A DNA stretch of 64,000 nucleotides from Shewanella putrefaciens (GTDB lineage: Bacteria; Pseudomonadota; Gammaproteobacteria; Enterobacterales; Shewanellaceae), in NCBI RefSeq assembly GCF_016406325.1, contig NZ_CP066370.1, forward strand, positions 3,534,001 through 3,598,000. Reading direction: 5' to 3'. Positions within the stretch are counted from its first letter, which is position 1. Every line of letters begins with the position of its first letter. Below the pieces are notes generated by a model. That model saw only the letters and a list, made by a program, of their open reading frames with translations, had not been told where the DNA came from and did no database searches. Shown in pieces: positions 28,115-37,217 of this stretch. The position numbers and the translations under genes were made by a program.

Positions 28115-28317
28115 TACTATTTCCTTGTATTTGTTGTATCGCTCAATTTTTACAGCACTCAATTTTTACAGCAATAAAATGCGCGCGATTCTAGCAGCTT
28201 ATCGCGAAAAGGCGCAAAAGTTCACACTTTGCCTCTTGAGTCGAATAATCTAACTTCCTCAAAATATTAAGCATGCTACTCTAATGCACCACAGTATCTG
28301 TTTAAAGGAGTAACAGT

Positions 28318-29274
28318 ATGACTCGCCCTATTATTCTGGATTGCGATCCCGGCCATGACGATGCTATCGCGCTTATATTAGCTTTAGCTCACCCAGAGCT
28401 TGTTCCCCTTGCCGTCACAACTAGCGCAGGCAATCAAACCCCAGATAAAACCCTCAATAATGCCTTACGGATCTTAACGCTGTTAAATCGCGGTGATATC
28501 CCTGTGGCCGGTGGTGCGATCAAACCTTTAGCCCGCGAACTGATTATTGCCGACAATGTTCACGGGGAAACAGGACTCGATGGTCCTGTATTACCTAATC
28601 CAAGTTTTAGCCCTCAACCCATTACCGCAGTGGAGTTAATGGCGCAGCAAATTCGCCACAGTACAAAACCTGTCACATTAATTCCCACAGGGCCGCTGAC
28701 TAATATCGCCCTTTTACTAGCGAGTCATAGCGAGTTACACCATAAGATTGAGCGCATAGTGCTAATGGGCGGCGCAGCCGGTGTCGGTAATTGGACCCCA
28801 GCCGCCGAGTTTAATATTTTTGTCGACCCCGAAGCCGCCGATATTGTATTCAAATCAGGTATTCCCATTACCATGTGTGGGCTCGATGTAACCCATCAGG
28901 CGCAGATCATGGATGAAGATATTGAGCGCATTCGCGCGATTCAAAATCCCATTGCTCAGTGCGTCGCCGAATTATTGGATTTCTTTATGATTTACCACAG
29001 AGATCCTAAATGGGGCTTTATTGGCGCGCCACTGCATGATCCCTGCACTATTGCTTGGTTGCTTAAACCTGAACTATTTGAAGCGCAAGATTGCTGGGTC
29101 AGTATTGAAACCCAAAGTGAGTTGACCCTAGGCATGACAGTGGTTGATCGCTATCAGCTTACAGGTAAAGCCGCCAATGCTACGGTATTATTTGGGCTCG
29201 ATAGGCAAGGTTTTGTCGATTTGCTCGTAGAAAGTGTCAGTGTTTATGACCCCACTTATCTCAATCGCAAATAA
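28318..29274 (+). CDS. Inosine/uridine-preferring nucleoside hydrolase
   Basis: A 318-residue enzyme that splits ribonucleosides into base and ribose. The calcium-binding N-terminus '[16 protein letters not shown]', the '[11 protein letters not shown]' segment and the '[11 protein letters not shown]' motif identify the IunH/RihA family. AAAGGAG precedes the ATG. It is followed at once by ribokinase, so the ribose released is likely phosphorylated by the next gene product. RihA/B/C cannot be told apart from sequence alone here. Confidence 0.95.
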   Translation: MTRPIILDCDPGHDDAIALILALAHPELVPLAVTTSAGNQTPDKTLNNALRILTLLNRGDIPVAGGAIKPLARELIIADNVHGETGLDGPVLPNPSFSPQPITAVELMAQQIRHSTKPVTLIPTGPLTNIALLLASHSELHHKIERIVLMGGAAGVGNWTPAAEFNIFVDPEAADIVFKSGIPITMCGLDVTHQAQIMDEDIERIRAIQNPIAQCVAELLDFFMIYHRDPKWGFIGAPLHDPCTIAWLLKPELFEAQDCWVSIETQSELTLGMTVVDRYQLTGKAANATVLFGLDRQGFVDLLVESVSVYDPTYLNRK

Positions 29275-29293
29275 CATCGACAGAGGATCGTCT

Positions 29294-30205
29294 ATGAGTC
29301 AAATACTCATTATCGGCAGTGCCAATGCCGACCATGTGATGAAATTTGAATACCTACCCGCCGCAGGACAAACCTTGATGAGCCGAGAATACCGTCTTGA
29401 ACACGGTGGTAAGGGAGCAAATCAAGCGGTTGCCTGCGCACGTTTAGCCAAGCCAGATACGCACATTGATTTTATCTGTCGCTTAGGCAAAGACAGCGTC
29501 GGCGATGATATGCTCCAAAGCTGGCTAAAAGACGGCATTAGTGCAGAAGGGATCACTCAAACATCCAATATGAGTACTGGAACGGCCATGATTTTTATCG
29601 GTGACAACGGTGAAAATACCATTGGCGTTGCCGCAGGTGCTAATGCGGAGCTGTTACCTGAAGATTTAGAAAATTATTATGCCCTATTTGCGAATGCACA
29701 GTACCTGCTTATCCAGTTAGAAACCCCATTGACGACGGTAGCAAAAGCACTACAAATGGCGAAAAGACTGGGCGTTACGACAGTATTAAACCCTGCTCCA
29801 GCCAAAGTATTAGGACCTAATTATCTTCAGTGGGTGGATATTATTACCCCAAATGAAACCGAAGCCGCGGCACTGACTGGCGTCGAGATTAATCACCTCG
29901 ATGATGCGCATCTCGCCGCACAATTGCTGCATCAACAGGGCGTAGGTATTGTGGTTATCACTTTAGGGGCAAAGGGTGCTTATATCAGCAGTCCTCATTT
30001 TACCGGGCTCGTACCCGCCATCAATGTACAAGCCGTTGATACCGTTGCGGCGGGTGATACCTTTAATGGTGCTTTAGTTGTCGGGTTAAGTGAGGGAATG
30101 TCGATTGATGCTGCCGTGGGATTTGCCAATGCCGCCAGCGCCATAACGGTGACTCGCCAAGGCGCACAAAGAGCCATCCCCTACCGCCACGAAGTCCCTA
30201 ACTAG
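29294..30205 (+). CDS. rbsK: Ribokinase
   Basis: A 303-residue PfkB-family sugar kinase. 'RLEHGGKGANQAVACARL' is the PfkB signature 1 and 'DTVAAGDTFNGALVVGL' the signature 2 with catalytic Asp. It converts ribose to ribose-5-phosphate. ATG at 29294 follows AGAGGATCG; an in-frame upstream ATG at 29234 would overlap the hydrolase gene. With the hydrolase it forms a two-gene nucleoside salvage operon. Confidence 0.95.
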   Translation: MSQILIIGSANADHVMKFEYLPAAGQTLMSREYRLEHGGKGANQAVACARLAKPDTHIDFICRLGKDSVGDDMLQSWLKDGISAEGITQTSNMSTGTAMIFIGDNGENTIGVAAGANAELLPEDLENYYALFANAQYLLIQLETPLTTVAKALQMAKRLGVTTVLNPAPAKVLGPNYLQWVDIITPNETEAAALTGVEINHLDDAHLAAQLLHQQGVGIVVITLGAKGAYISSPHFTGLVPAINVQAVDTVAAGDTFNGALVVGLSEGMSIDAAVGFANAASAITVTRQGAQRAIPYRHEVPN

Positions 30206-30325
30206 GCACTCATTTGTGCGACAGATTGTCGCACTGCGCGGCTTTCAGTCGAAAGTTGTATATACATAATTTACTAAACTAATTCATTCCCATTTAATAC
30301 AAATTGGCTATTATTTCAGCGCATG

Positions 30326-30346
30326 GTTGAGCCAAAACGGCTCAAC
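30326..30346 (+). other. Hairpin in the azurin leader
   Basis: GTTGAGCC and GGCTCAAC form a perfect 8-bp stem with a 5-nt loop, 30 bp before the azurin start. It has no T tract and may influence stability of the 5' leader. Confidence 0.4.
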
Positions 30347-30375
30347 TTCCCCTTGTTTAAATAAGGAAGTACCAG

Positions 30376-30852
30376 ATGAAAGCAAAGAGCACCTCTTTAC
30401 GTAACCTAACCAGTGTGAGTCTTTTAGGTTTAGGATTATTCGTCGCGAGTCAAGCGAGTGCCAATGAATGTGAGTTGAAGATTGCTGCCACTGATGCAAT
30501 GCAATTTGACACAAAAGAACTGTCAGTCCCTGCGAGTTGTAAAGAAGTCACCCTCACTCTGACACACACAGGCACCCTACCAAAGGCTGCCATGGGCCAT
30601 AACTGGGTATTAACAAAAGCCGCTGATATGGCAGGTGCCGCTAATGATGGAATGAGTGCCGGTGCCGATGCGGCCTATGTAAAAGCTGATGATACTCGCG
30701 TAATAGCACACACTGGATTGGTAGGCGGCGGTGAATCAACTTCAATCACCTTTAGTACAGAAGGAATGGATGCCGCGGAAGATTACAAATTTTTCTGTAG
30801 CTTCCCAGGCCACTGGGCAATTATGCAAGGCAGTTTTAAACTAAAAGCGTAA
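30376..30852 (+). CDS. azu: Azurin, periplasmic blue copper protein
   Basis: A 158-residue precursor; the signal peptide ends at 'QASA' (about 29) to give a 129-residue mature protein, the size of azurin. Type-1 copper ligands are visible: His75 ('GHNWV'), Cys141, His146 and Met150 ('[10 protein letters not shown]'). It carries single electrons in the periplasm. An AAGGAAG ribosome site precedes the ATG. No cytochrome or peroxidase partner adjoins it. Confidence 0.97.
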   Translation: MKAKSTSLRNLTSVSLLGLGLFVASQASANECELKIAATDAMQFDTKELSVPASCKEVTLTLTHTGTLPKAAMGHNWVLTKAADMAGAANDGMSAGADAAYVKADDTRVIAHTGLVGGGESTSITFSTEGMDAAEDYKFFCSFPGHWAIMQGSFKLKA

Positions 30853-30890
30853 AGTGCATAGATTGAGCTAGGCTCGCATTCACTTTACAA

Positions 30891-30916
30891 AAAAGCGGAT
30901 CTTCGGATCCGCTTTT
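30891..30916. terminator. Bidirectional terminator, azurin / DUF3103-like gene
   Basis: AAAAGCGGATC, a TTC loop and GGATCCGCTTTT make a strong hairpin with T runs on both strands, between convergent genes. Confidence 0.9.
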
Positions 30917-30947
30917 ATCTATCTTAGGACGGGATAGCCGTAAGTTT

Positions 30948-32135
30948 TTAATGCCTAGGTTGAATAACAAGCGGGGAAAAAGTCGTCATCGCATTGCCAT
31001 TAGCACCATTCAAGTTAGGATAATCCAGCCCTTCTTGTAATGTGTAATATACGTCGACAAAATCATCGTCATTAGTAAACCACGCATCTGGCATCGCACT
31101 TAGAATACCATTAGTGATTTGTGGGATCAGTGCATAGCCCTGAGCTTCAGGATCTGGGATCGATTTTAAGATCTGCTCAGCCGCTTCCAACAACTTAGTC
31201 GCCAGCACTTTATAGTTAGTGCCATCATCGTGCTCCATTAAAATCACATCCGCAGCAGCCCAGCGATAACGCTCCCAATGAATAATGACTTGATTTGGAT
31301 AATAAGTCGTATCTGCATAATCTAAATAGGGCATTTCGACAATATCGAGCACTGGTTTATCGCGACTCGGGTCAACTCCTGTCACTATGGCATAAATCTC
31401 GGCAGCCCCAGAAATCCAAGGTTCATGATCATCCTTCAAAGATATCTGCTTGATCACTGTAGTTGAAATCGGTTTATCGGCGACCGCTTTACTTGATGAA
31501 CGGTTCAAAAAGGCCCTGTCACCTTGTTTAACTTGTGCTTCGGCAAAAGTAGATCGCATCACCTTTAATCCAGCAATAAAGGCTTTTTTACTATCAATAC
31601 CAACCACAAACACTGGCTGCGGCAGGTTATACACATCTAACTGATGCACCTGTCCATAAATATCAAAGGCTTCAATATAATCCCACTGACGCTCGTCTCC
31701 CTCAGGTTCAAAGGCAAATAAGGGCAATTCTCCTTGCTGCCAAGCCCCTAACATAGTCGCATCTGCCAAACGCACTTGTACCAACGAATCCGCTTGCGCA
31801 CTTAAGTTTAGCCCTTTCGCCCGGCGGATAGAGGCATCGGCTTTGGTCATCACCTGACTATTAAGCGTATGTTGGGATAGGATTGCATCAGCATTCACTG
31901 CTAGCTGATACTGGTTTATTTCCATCTGTAAAATAGGTTCAAGCTGCGCATATTGATGGCTTAGATCTAATGCTAAAGCTCTTTTCGTATTGGTTAACTG
32001 AGTTTGTGTATTTAACGTCGAATCGTCTAGTGACACCTGTAACAATCGCAACGCCTCTGTATCTAGGGTCTGGCTATAACTCATGGAGGTCCAAACTGAC
32101 AAACACAGCAATAAACTGGATTGAAGTCGTTTCAT
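30948..32135 (-). CDS. DUF3103-like exported protein, probably Fur-controlled
   Basis: A 395-residue protein with a signal peptide ending near 'SMSYS'. The central part 'EPWISGAAEIYAIVTGVDPSRDKP' and 'DYADTTYYPNQVIIHWERYRW' resemble DUF3103 as I recall it; the match needs a profile search. Acidic residues are common near the C-terminus ('TNDDDFVDVYY'), which might bind metal. Function unknown. A near-perfect Fur box lies 84 bp upstream. Confidence 0.65.
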   Translation of the reverse strand: MKRLQSSLLLCLSVWTSMSYSQTLDTEALRLLQVSLDDSTLNTQTQLTNTKRALALDLSHQYAQLEPILQMEINQYQLAVNADAILSQHTLNSQVMTKADASIRRAKGLNLSAQADSLVQVRLADATMLGAWQQGELPLFAFEPEGDERQWDYIEAFDIYGQVHQLDVYNLPQPVFVVGIDSKKAFIAGLKVMRSTFAEAQVKQGDRAFLNRSSSKAVADKPISTTVIKQISLKDDHEPWISGAAEIYAIVTGVDPSRDKPVLDIVEMPYLDYADTTYYPNQVIIHWERYRWAAADVILMEHDDGTNYKVLATKLLEAAEQILKSIPDPEAQGYALIPQITNGILSAMPDAWFTNDDDFVDVYYTLQEGLDYPNLNGANGNAMTTFSPLVIQPRH

Positions 32136-32536
32136 AGGAGTGTCCTTACCGTTAAAAAGTTAAACGTGCGTTCGAATTCCCTACATATGAACACAGACCC
32201 GAATCCAAGTAAATCAAATGATAATAATTATCGTTAATTATTAATGGTATAGAATACGTAATCACGCTGAAGTGTTATCAAAACAAGGTAATAGCGATAT
32301 CGATATTGAATAGACTAGAACAAGCTAAATACTCGGGAGCGCACTAAAAAGAGGAAATGAGGTGAAATGAGGCTATCAGCTCAATGTAGAGCAGAACAAA
32401 TTAGCGCAGAACAAAAACACAAAAGACGGAACCTAAGATCCGCCTTTTATTGTTGATAGCCAGAATGACTCATCCAGAGCATCAATGCCGCTTTAGGGTC
32501 ACTCTCGCTGATAAGACAAAAATAAACGAATGAGTG
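32136..32536. other. 401-bp intergenic region with Fur box
   Basis: Besides the Fur box at 32219-32233, it contains an imperfect hairpin with T tail near 32429-32455 (AAAAGACGGA / TCCGCCTTTT) that may end the DUF3622 transcript. No gene seen. Confidence 0.5.
32219..32233. promoter_or_regulatory. Fur box
   Basis: TGATAATAATTATCG matches the Fur 7-1-7 consensus TGATAATNATTATCA at all but one position. It lies upstream of the DUF3103-like gene, which is thus predicted to be repressed by iron. Confidence 0.75.
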
Positions 32537-32839
32537 TTACTCTTCGTCGAAATCATCCTCATCAAGATCATCGGCATCAGTTGCCGCTTCAGCCGCTAAT
32601 GCTGCCGCTAATTTTGCTTTAGCTTGTTTCTCTGAACGACGTTTATTGCGCTCAGTTAACGTACCTAAAAACACTTGTAATTCAGTTAAGCCCCAAGCTT
32701 GTGCTTCGGCTTCGGTCGCAAAACCATCGTGACTTTTAGACACTACGGTTTTAGTGGATGTCATGCGACGTGTGATTTCAGTTTTCCAACCATTATCGCC
32801 CTGTGTTACGCGAAAATCGTATTTTTTACCCTTGCTCAT
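32537..32839 (-). CDS. DUF3622-like small protein
   Basis: A 100-residue protein. 'KYDFRVTQGDNGWKTEITRRMTS' and 'FATEAEAQAWGLTELQ' match DUF3622 as I recall it from Vibrio and Shewanella. The C-terminus is an Ala/Lys helix followed by an acidic tail (DDLDEDDFDEE). It is monocistronic. Function unknown. Confidence 0.75.
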   Translation of the reverse strand: MSKGKKYDFRVTQGDNGWKTEITRRMTSTKTVVSKSHDGFATEAEAQAWGLTELQVFLGTLTERNKRRSEKQAKAKLAAALAAEAATDADDLDEDDFDEE

Positions 32840-33168
32840 TCTGCTCTGTTTCCTAAATGATGCTTGTCACGTTTGTCTTATCAAGCGAACCAAACGCTCA
32901 TCATAAAACAAAAGGAGCGCAGTTTACTTGATTTCAGCCTAGAAAGATCGCTCGAGTGAAAATATTCATGTTAGCTTCACATATTCATCTATCGTTCTGA
33001 CACTGAACATCACGACCTCTGCTTTGCAATACCACTAAGGTCAATTTAACTCTGCGGCCTAACATTTCTCAAATCCAGTCACATACTAGCTTGGCAAGTT
33101 TGGCCTAAATAAGCAAAAATGCGCTAACGGCGACCGCTAACGCATTTGTATTGATATGAATTTTAAAA
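32840..33168. other. 329-bp intergenic region
   Basis: It contains a terminator-like hairpin near 33117-33148 (AAATGCG / CGCATTT with a T-containing tail) for the phosphoribosyltransferase gene. I see nothing else. Confidence 0.5.
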
Positions 33169-33735
33169 TTATTTGAAAAGGTGCTGAATATTCTTTAAAT
33201 CACCTTTTCCTTCAGCAATTTCTTCAGGCGTTAATCCCGTGACTTCATGGGGGAACACTAACCAATCTTCAGAAGCGTGGATGTAATAATCTGGTTTTAA
33301 AGGCACGGCGGTATTTTTCGGTTTGTAGTAAGGGCAAGCAATACGGATATCCTGTGGCATGTTTAAGCGCATAAGCTGGCTTAACTTTTCCTTTAATGCA
33401 TGGATGCTACGGCCTGAATCAAACACATCATCGACAATCAATAATCCATCACTGGCATTTGCATTTTCAACGATGTAATGCAGGCCATGCACTTTGATTT
33501 CTTTGCTTTGCTTGTCGGTACCAATACCATAGTAAGAGGAAGTACGCACGGCGATATGGTCAGTTTCTACTTGTTTAAAATCGAAAAACTCTTGAACTGC
33601 AATCCCAATTGGAGCACCGCCACGCCATATACCCACGATAAACTGCGGACGAAAACCACTCTCATACACTTGTGAAGCTAATAAAAATGAATCTTCCAGC
33701 AGTTGCTGTGCGGTAACAAAATACTTTTCTGACAT
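33169..33735 (-). CDS. Purine phosphoribosyltransferase (Hpt-like)
   Basis: A 188-residue enzyme of the PRTase fold. 'LLIVDDVFDSGRSIHALKEKL' is the PRPP-binding motif, and 'IVGIWRGGAPIG' is the PPi loop. The hood and C-terminal part ('KPDYYIHASEDWLVFPHEV') resemble Shewanella proteins annotated as hypoxanthine or xanthine phosphoribosyltransferase. ATG at 33735 lies after a GGGGACGG leader; an upstream in-frame start at 33840 adds 35 residues that do not match the family. It salvages a purine base into its nucleotide; the exact base is not known. Confidence 0.88.
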   Translation of the reverse strand: MSEKYFVTAQQLLEDSFLLASQVYESGFRPQFIVGIWRGGAPIGIAVQEFFDFKQVETDHIAVRTSSYYGIGTDKQSKEIKVHGLHYIVENANASDGLLIVDDVFDSGRSIHALKEKLSQLMRLNMPQDIRIACPYYKPKNTAVPLKPDYYIHASEDWLVFPHEVTGLTPEEIAEGKGDLKNIQHLFK

Positions 33736-34021
33736 GACACCGTCCCCATCGCGATTATTTATTTTCAGGTGGCTAAAGCGAATGCTTTTACCTAGTAGGT
33801 CTGTTCGGCGTCCAAAACACGAGAACAGCATTCTCTTCACAAGAGTCCTAGCAAGTGTAGGCAGCCGCCGAATTTTGGGAGCGAATTTTATACCAAAAAA
33901 AACCGCAGTGCTGCAGTAATAATAAGAACTTGGGCGGTAACAGCCATTTATTTTGTATTTTTAGGATGAAACTAACAAAAAAGGCCACCCTAAGGTAGCC
34001 AACATAGAACACGCCAAGGCA

Positions 34022-35785
34022 TTAACTCACAGGATTAATCGTGTGCTCACCCGCTTTCGTCACCGCACTGTAACTACGCGCCGTTGCAAGTTGGAAATCC
34101 TTCGACAAAATCGTGTCCACATAATGCCAATCGCTGCGCACCGCATCGGGAGTGAATGTCAGCGTCATAAAGCCGCGGTCTTTCAAGTTGGTGTACTTAA
34201 GATCTGGCACTAACTCGACAATCGCCGCTTCGGTTGCCGGGATCTGTTCTGCAGGGAGATTCAAATAATACTCAAGCCCCGGCGAGGATACCGAACTCGT
34301 CGCAAACTCCACACCAACAGTATCGCCCTTCATATCTTTAAGCTCACTCGCCCAAGCGTTATGGGTATCACCCGCAATCACCACTAGGTTGAGATTTTTC
34401 GATTTAGCCGTACCTAAAATCACTTCACGCTCATAGGCATAACCATCCCAGGCATCCAAGTTATAGGGAATCGATGGCAATTGCAGCAGGGCTATCACTT
34501 CTGGAGTTAATAAGGCTTGGTTGGCTTGGAGATATTGTAATTCTTGGGCCGTTAAGGTGGGATCATTGGCCGCTGCACGCGCCGCTAACTTAGCTAAAGC
34601 CCCTAACATAGCAAATTGGGGAATGCTCATCTGCTGAGTCGCAATCGTCGCAGGTAATGACATTTTACCCATTAACACTTGCTGACCTAACACCTGCCAC
34701 TTACCCGTTGCCTGTAATAATGTACCTTGCAACCATAATAACTGTGTCAAACCTAATAACGTACGCGAGGTCGATGTCACATCCGTAAGAAAACGCTCGC
34801 CATCAAAGGTGCCTGTAGTGGCATCCATATAATCAGCATAATCGAGCTGTTTATCCCGCGCTAACACGCGAGTATCGAGCATATGTAGATCCACTAAATT
34901 ACCGTAACTAAAGCTGCGGTAAATCTCCTCATGGTTGCCTTCACGCCATGGGCGAATGGGCAGCCACTCAAAATAAGCCTGTAATGCCGCTTCTTTACGA
35001 GCAGTAAAATCCCCTTCATCTTCGTTGTGATTCTCTGCGCCATCACGCCATGTATCGTTAGCCACTTCATGGTCATCCCATACCGTGATAAAAGGCACTT
35101 TGGCATGTAATTTTTGCAAACTCGCATCGGTGCGGTACTGGCCATAACGGGTACGATAATCGCTTAAGCTCAATAACTCATTGGCGGGAAGCACTTCTCG
35201 GCCCAATTCTGCCGCATGTTCACTGGCATAACCACCGCGAGGATATTCGTAAATGTAATCCCCTAAGTGCACCACAGCAGCTAAATCGTCCTGCGCCGCC
35301 GCTAACTCATACACGTTAAAGTAACCCGCAGGGAAATTAGAACAAGAAAGTACGGCTAACTTTACTGAGCTGACTTCACCTTCTGGCAAAGTTTGGGTTT
35401 GACCTAACGCTGAAGTTTTATCCCCCGTCTTAAAGCGGTAAAAATAGTGTTGCCCTGCACGTAAACCACGGGCATCCACTTTAACCGTGTAATCACGGCT
35501 GGCATTAGTCACCGTTTCCCCCGTAGTGACTAACTGTGAAAACGCCGCATCACTCGCCACTTGCCAACTCACTTTCACATCACCTTGTGACTCGGGTGTT
35601 ACACGAGTCCATAGGATAACGGCATCATGGGCTGGATCGCCGCTGGCTACCCCATGAAGAAATTGCGCGGGGACAGCATTATCATCATTATCACTACAGC
35701 CCATCAAGCCGTAGGAAATAACAGCAACGCCAACACCTTTGGCCGACATAGCCAGAAAATCACGACGAGTCACGGTACGATTCAT
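34022..35785 (-). CDS. PhoD-like alkaline phosphatase, Tat-exported lipoprotein
   Basis: A 587-residue phosphodiesterase/phosphatase of the PhoD family. The N-terminus has a twin-arginine signal 'TRRDFLAMSAKG' followed by a lipobox-like 'YGLMGCS', so it may be Tat-exported and lipidated. The N-terminal PhoD_N domain ('LHGVASGDPAHDAVILWTRVTP') precedes the metallophosphatase core with 'VVHLGDYIYEY', 'VWDDHEVANDTW' and 'VIAGDTHNAW', which carry the metal ligands of the Ca/Fe site. It is a second, unrelated phosphatase in the window besides that at 6520. No PHO box was evident. Confidence 0.93.
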   Translation of the reverse strand: MNRTVTRRDFLAMSAKGVGVAVISYGLMGCSDNDDNAVPAQFLHGVASGDPAHDAVILWTRVTPESQGDVKVSWQVASDAAFSQLVTTGETVTNASRDYTVKVDARGLRAGQHYFYRFKTGDKTSALGQTQTLPEGEVSSVKLAVLSCSNFPAGYFNVYELAAAQDDLAAVVHLGDYIYEYPRGGYASEHAAELGREVLPANELLSLSDYRTRYGQYRTDASLQKLHAKVPFITVWDDHEVANDTWRDGAENHNEDEGDFTARKEAALQAYFEWLPIRPWREGNHEEIYRSFSYGNLVDLHMLDTRVLARDKQLDYADYMDATTGTFDGERFLTDVTSTSRTLLGLTQLLWLQGTLLQATGKWQVLGQQVLMGKMSLPATIATQQMSIPQFAMLGALAKLAARAAANDPTLTAQELQYLQANQALLTPEVIALLQLPSIPYNLDAWDGYAYEREVILGTAKSKNLNLVVIAGDTHNAWASELKDMKGDTVGVEFATSSVSSPGLEYYLNLPAEQIPATEAAIVELVPDLKYTNLKDRGFMTLTFTPDAVRSDWHYVDTILSKDFQLATARSYSAVTKAGEHTINPVS

Positions 35786-36055
35786 TATTATTCCCTTGTT
35801 AGATTACGCTTCACATTTACAGGTATGAGGTCTAATGAGGCCAAGATTGTGGGACATAACTGTTACATATTGGTGACATCCTAATAATCCATTTAGGATC
35901 TCTATCAATTCAAATGGTTATACTAGACGTTCTACTTTATTGATGCAGGACTAGCACAGTGGGCGAAGAAGCTGCTAACATCGAACTACGCTCAATTCAG
36001 CCCGTTTTATAGGGCATAAGACAGATGCTCGCGAACCGCAAGGAAGGAATTTAAT

Positions 36056-36484
36056 ATGATGAAAGTCAGCGATATTATGAGCCAAAACACCATCTGCATT
36101 AGCGATGGCGCCAGCCTAAAAGATGCCCATCATCTCATGCAAACCCGTAATGTTCGCCATCTGCCCGTCATTTCTGAAACCGATGGCACCCTTGTAGGTA
36201 TACTCACCCACAAAAAAATGATTGCCAGCGTGCTGTCTATGCTCAATAAATACGGCCAAGGGGCACTCGATCGCAAAGAACGCTACACACCGATTAACAC
36301 TGTTATGGAAAAAGAATTCCAGCACTTAACTGCCGATGAGCCTTTAACCGTTGTGGTGGAATATTTTATCGAGAACAAACTTGGTTGCCTGCCCGTCGTC
36401 GATGCCGATAAAAAAGTGCTCGGTATAGTCACTTCATCGGACTTTATTAAGCTGTGCCGTACCCTGCTGCAACAGCAAGCGTAA
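36056..36484 (+). CDS. CBS-domain pair protein
   Basis: A 142-residue protein made of two CBS domains: 'MSQNTICISDGASLKDAHHLMQTRNVRHLPVI' and 'MEKEFQHLTADEPLTVVVEYFIENKLGCLPVVD'. CBS pairs bind adenosine nucleotides and act as energy or ion sensors. It is a stand-alone unit. Two ATGs are tandem (36056 and 36059); either may be used after AAGGAAGGAATTT. Confidence 0.9.
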   Translation: MMKVSDIMSQNTICISDGASLKDAHHLMQTRNVRHLPVISETDGTLVGILTHKKMIASVLSMLNKYGQGALDRKERYTPINTVMEKEFQHLTADEPLTVVVEYFIENKLGCLPVVDADKKVLGIVTSSDFIKLCRTLLQQQA

Positions 36485-36584
36485 CGTTTTACGCTCCTTT
36501 TCTTCTATGCCAGCCTTTTACTACGTAAAGGCTGGCGTTGTATTTTTTTATAAACTGTATTTTCTATAAAAAGAAAGGATTCCC

Positions 36585-37190
36585 TTGGCTAAATTACTCT
36601 CACAAGAACAATTTATTCGCGCCTATGAATGCGCAGAATTTGGCTGTTTTGCCAATCAACAACAACTCGCCAAATTACTCGCCGATCCCGATTACGACTT
36701 TTTACATCAAGACAGTACCTACTTTGGCAAAGCGGCGACACAAATCACCTGTATCAGTGACTTACAAAGTATGGAGGAAGTGCATTTTGTCGCGGCCAAC
36801 TTGAATTGGGATGACGATGATCCCGACATAGTCAGGGCGATTATCGAACATCCACTCTGCGATGCAGGTACCGCCTTATTACTCTACTGGTACGGACAAG
36901 GCTTTTATTACTCCACGCCAGAGACGCTCAATACACCTTTTGGACAGCTATTCAAAACCATAACCGATAGATTTATTGAGCGCGGCTATGCCAGTTATAA
37001 AATCCATTTTGACCCGATTAAAGAATGTTTTATGCCTTCATTAGAAGACGTTCTTACTAGAGGATTCCAAATTCCAGGGGCTATTTTTGCCCCTTATAGC
37101 ACTATGGAAATCGAAACCTATGAAGGGCACCCAAGGTATCTACAATTTAAAAATGAACTGCTGAAATCGGGTAAATGGGGCAAACAATAA
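36585..37190 (+). CDS. DUF4274-like protein
   Basis: A 201-residue soluble protein. 'EEVHFVAANLNWDDDDPDIVRAIIEHPLCDAGTALLLYWYGQGF' has the pattern I associate with DUF4274. It starts at TTG with AAAGGAT ahead; no in-frame ATG gives a better start. Related proteins occur in toxin-immunity settings, but nothing here shows such a role. Confidence 0.6.
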   Translation: MAKLLSQEQFIRAYECAEFGCFANQQQLAKLLADPDYDFLHQDSTYFGKAATQITCISDLQSMEEVHFVAANLNWDDDDPDIVRAIIEHPLCDAGTALLLYWYGQGFYYSTPETLNTPFGQLFKTITDRFIERGYASYKIHFDPIKECFMPSLEDVLTRGFQIPGAIFAPYSTMEIETYEGHPRYLQFKNELLKSGKWGKQ

Positions 37191-37217
37191 GCGTTGACCT
37201 TTTGATATCAGAACAGG

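Noticed and set aside
30214..30233. GTGCGACA / TGTCGCAC hairpin after rbsK as a terminator
   Set aside because: No T run follows on either strand; it may be an RNA stabiliser, so I did not list it as a terminator.
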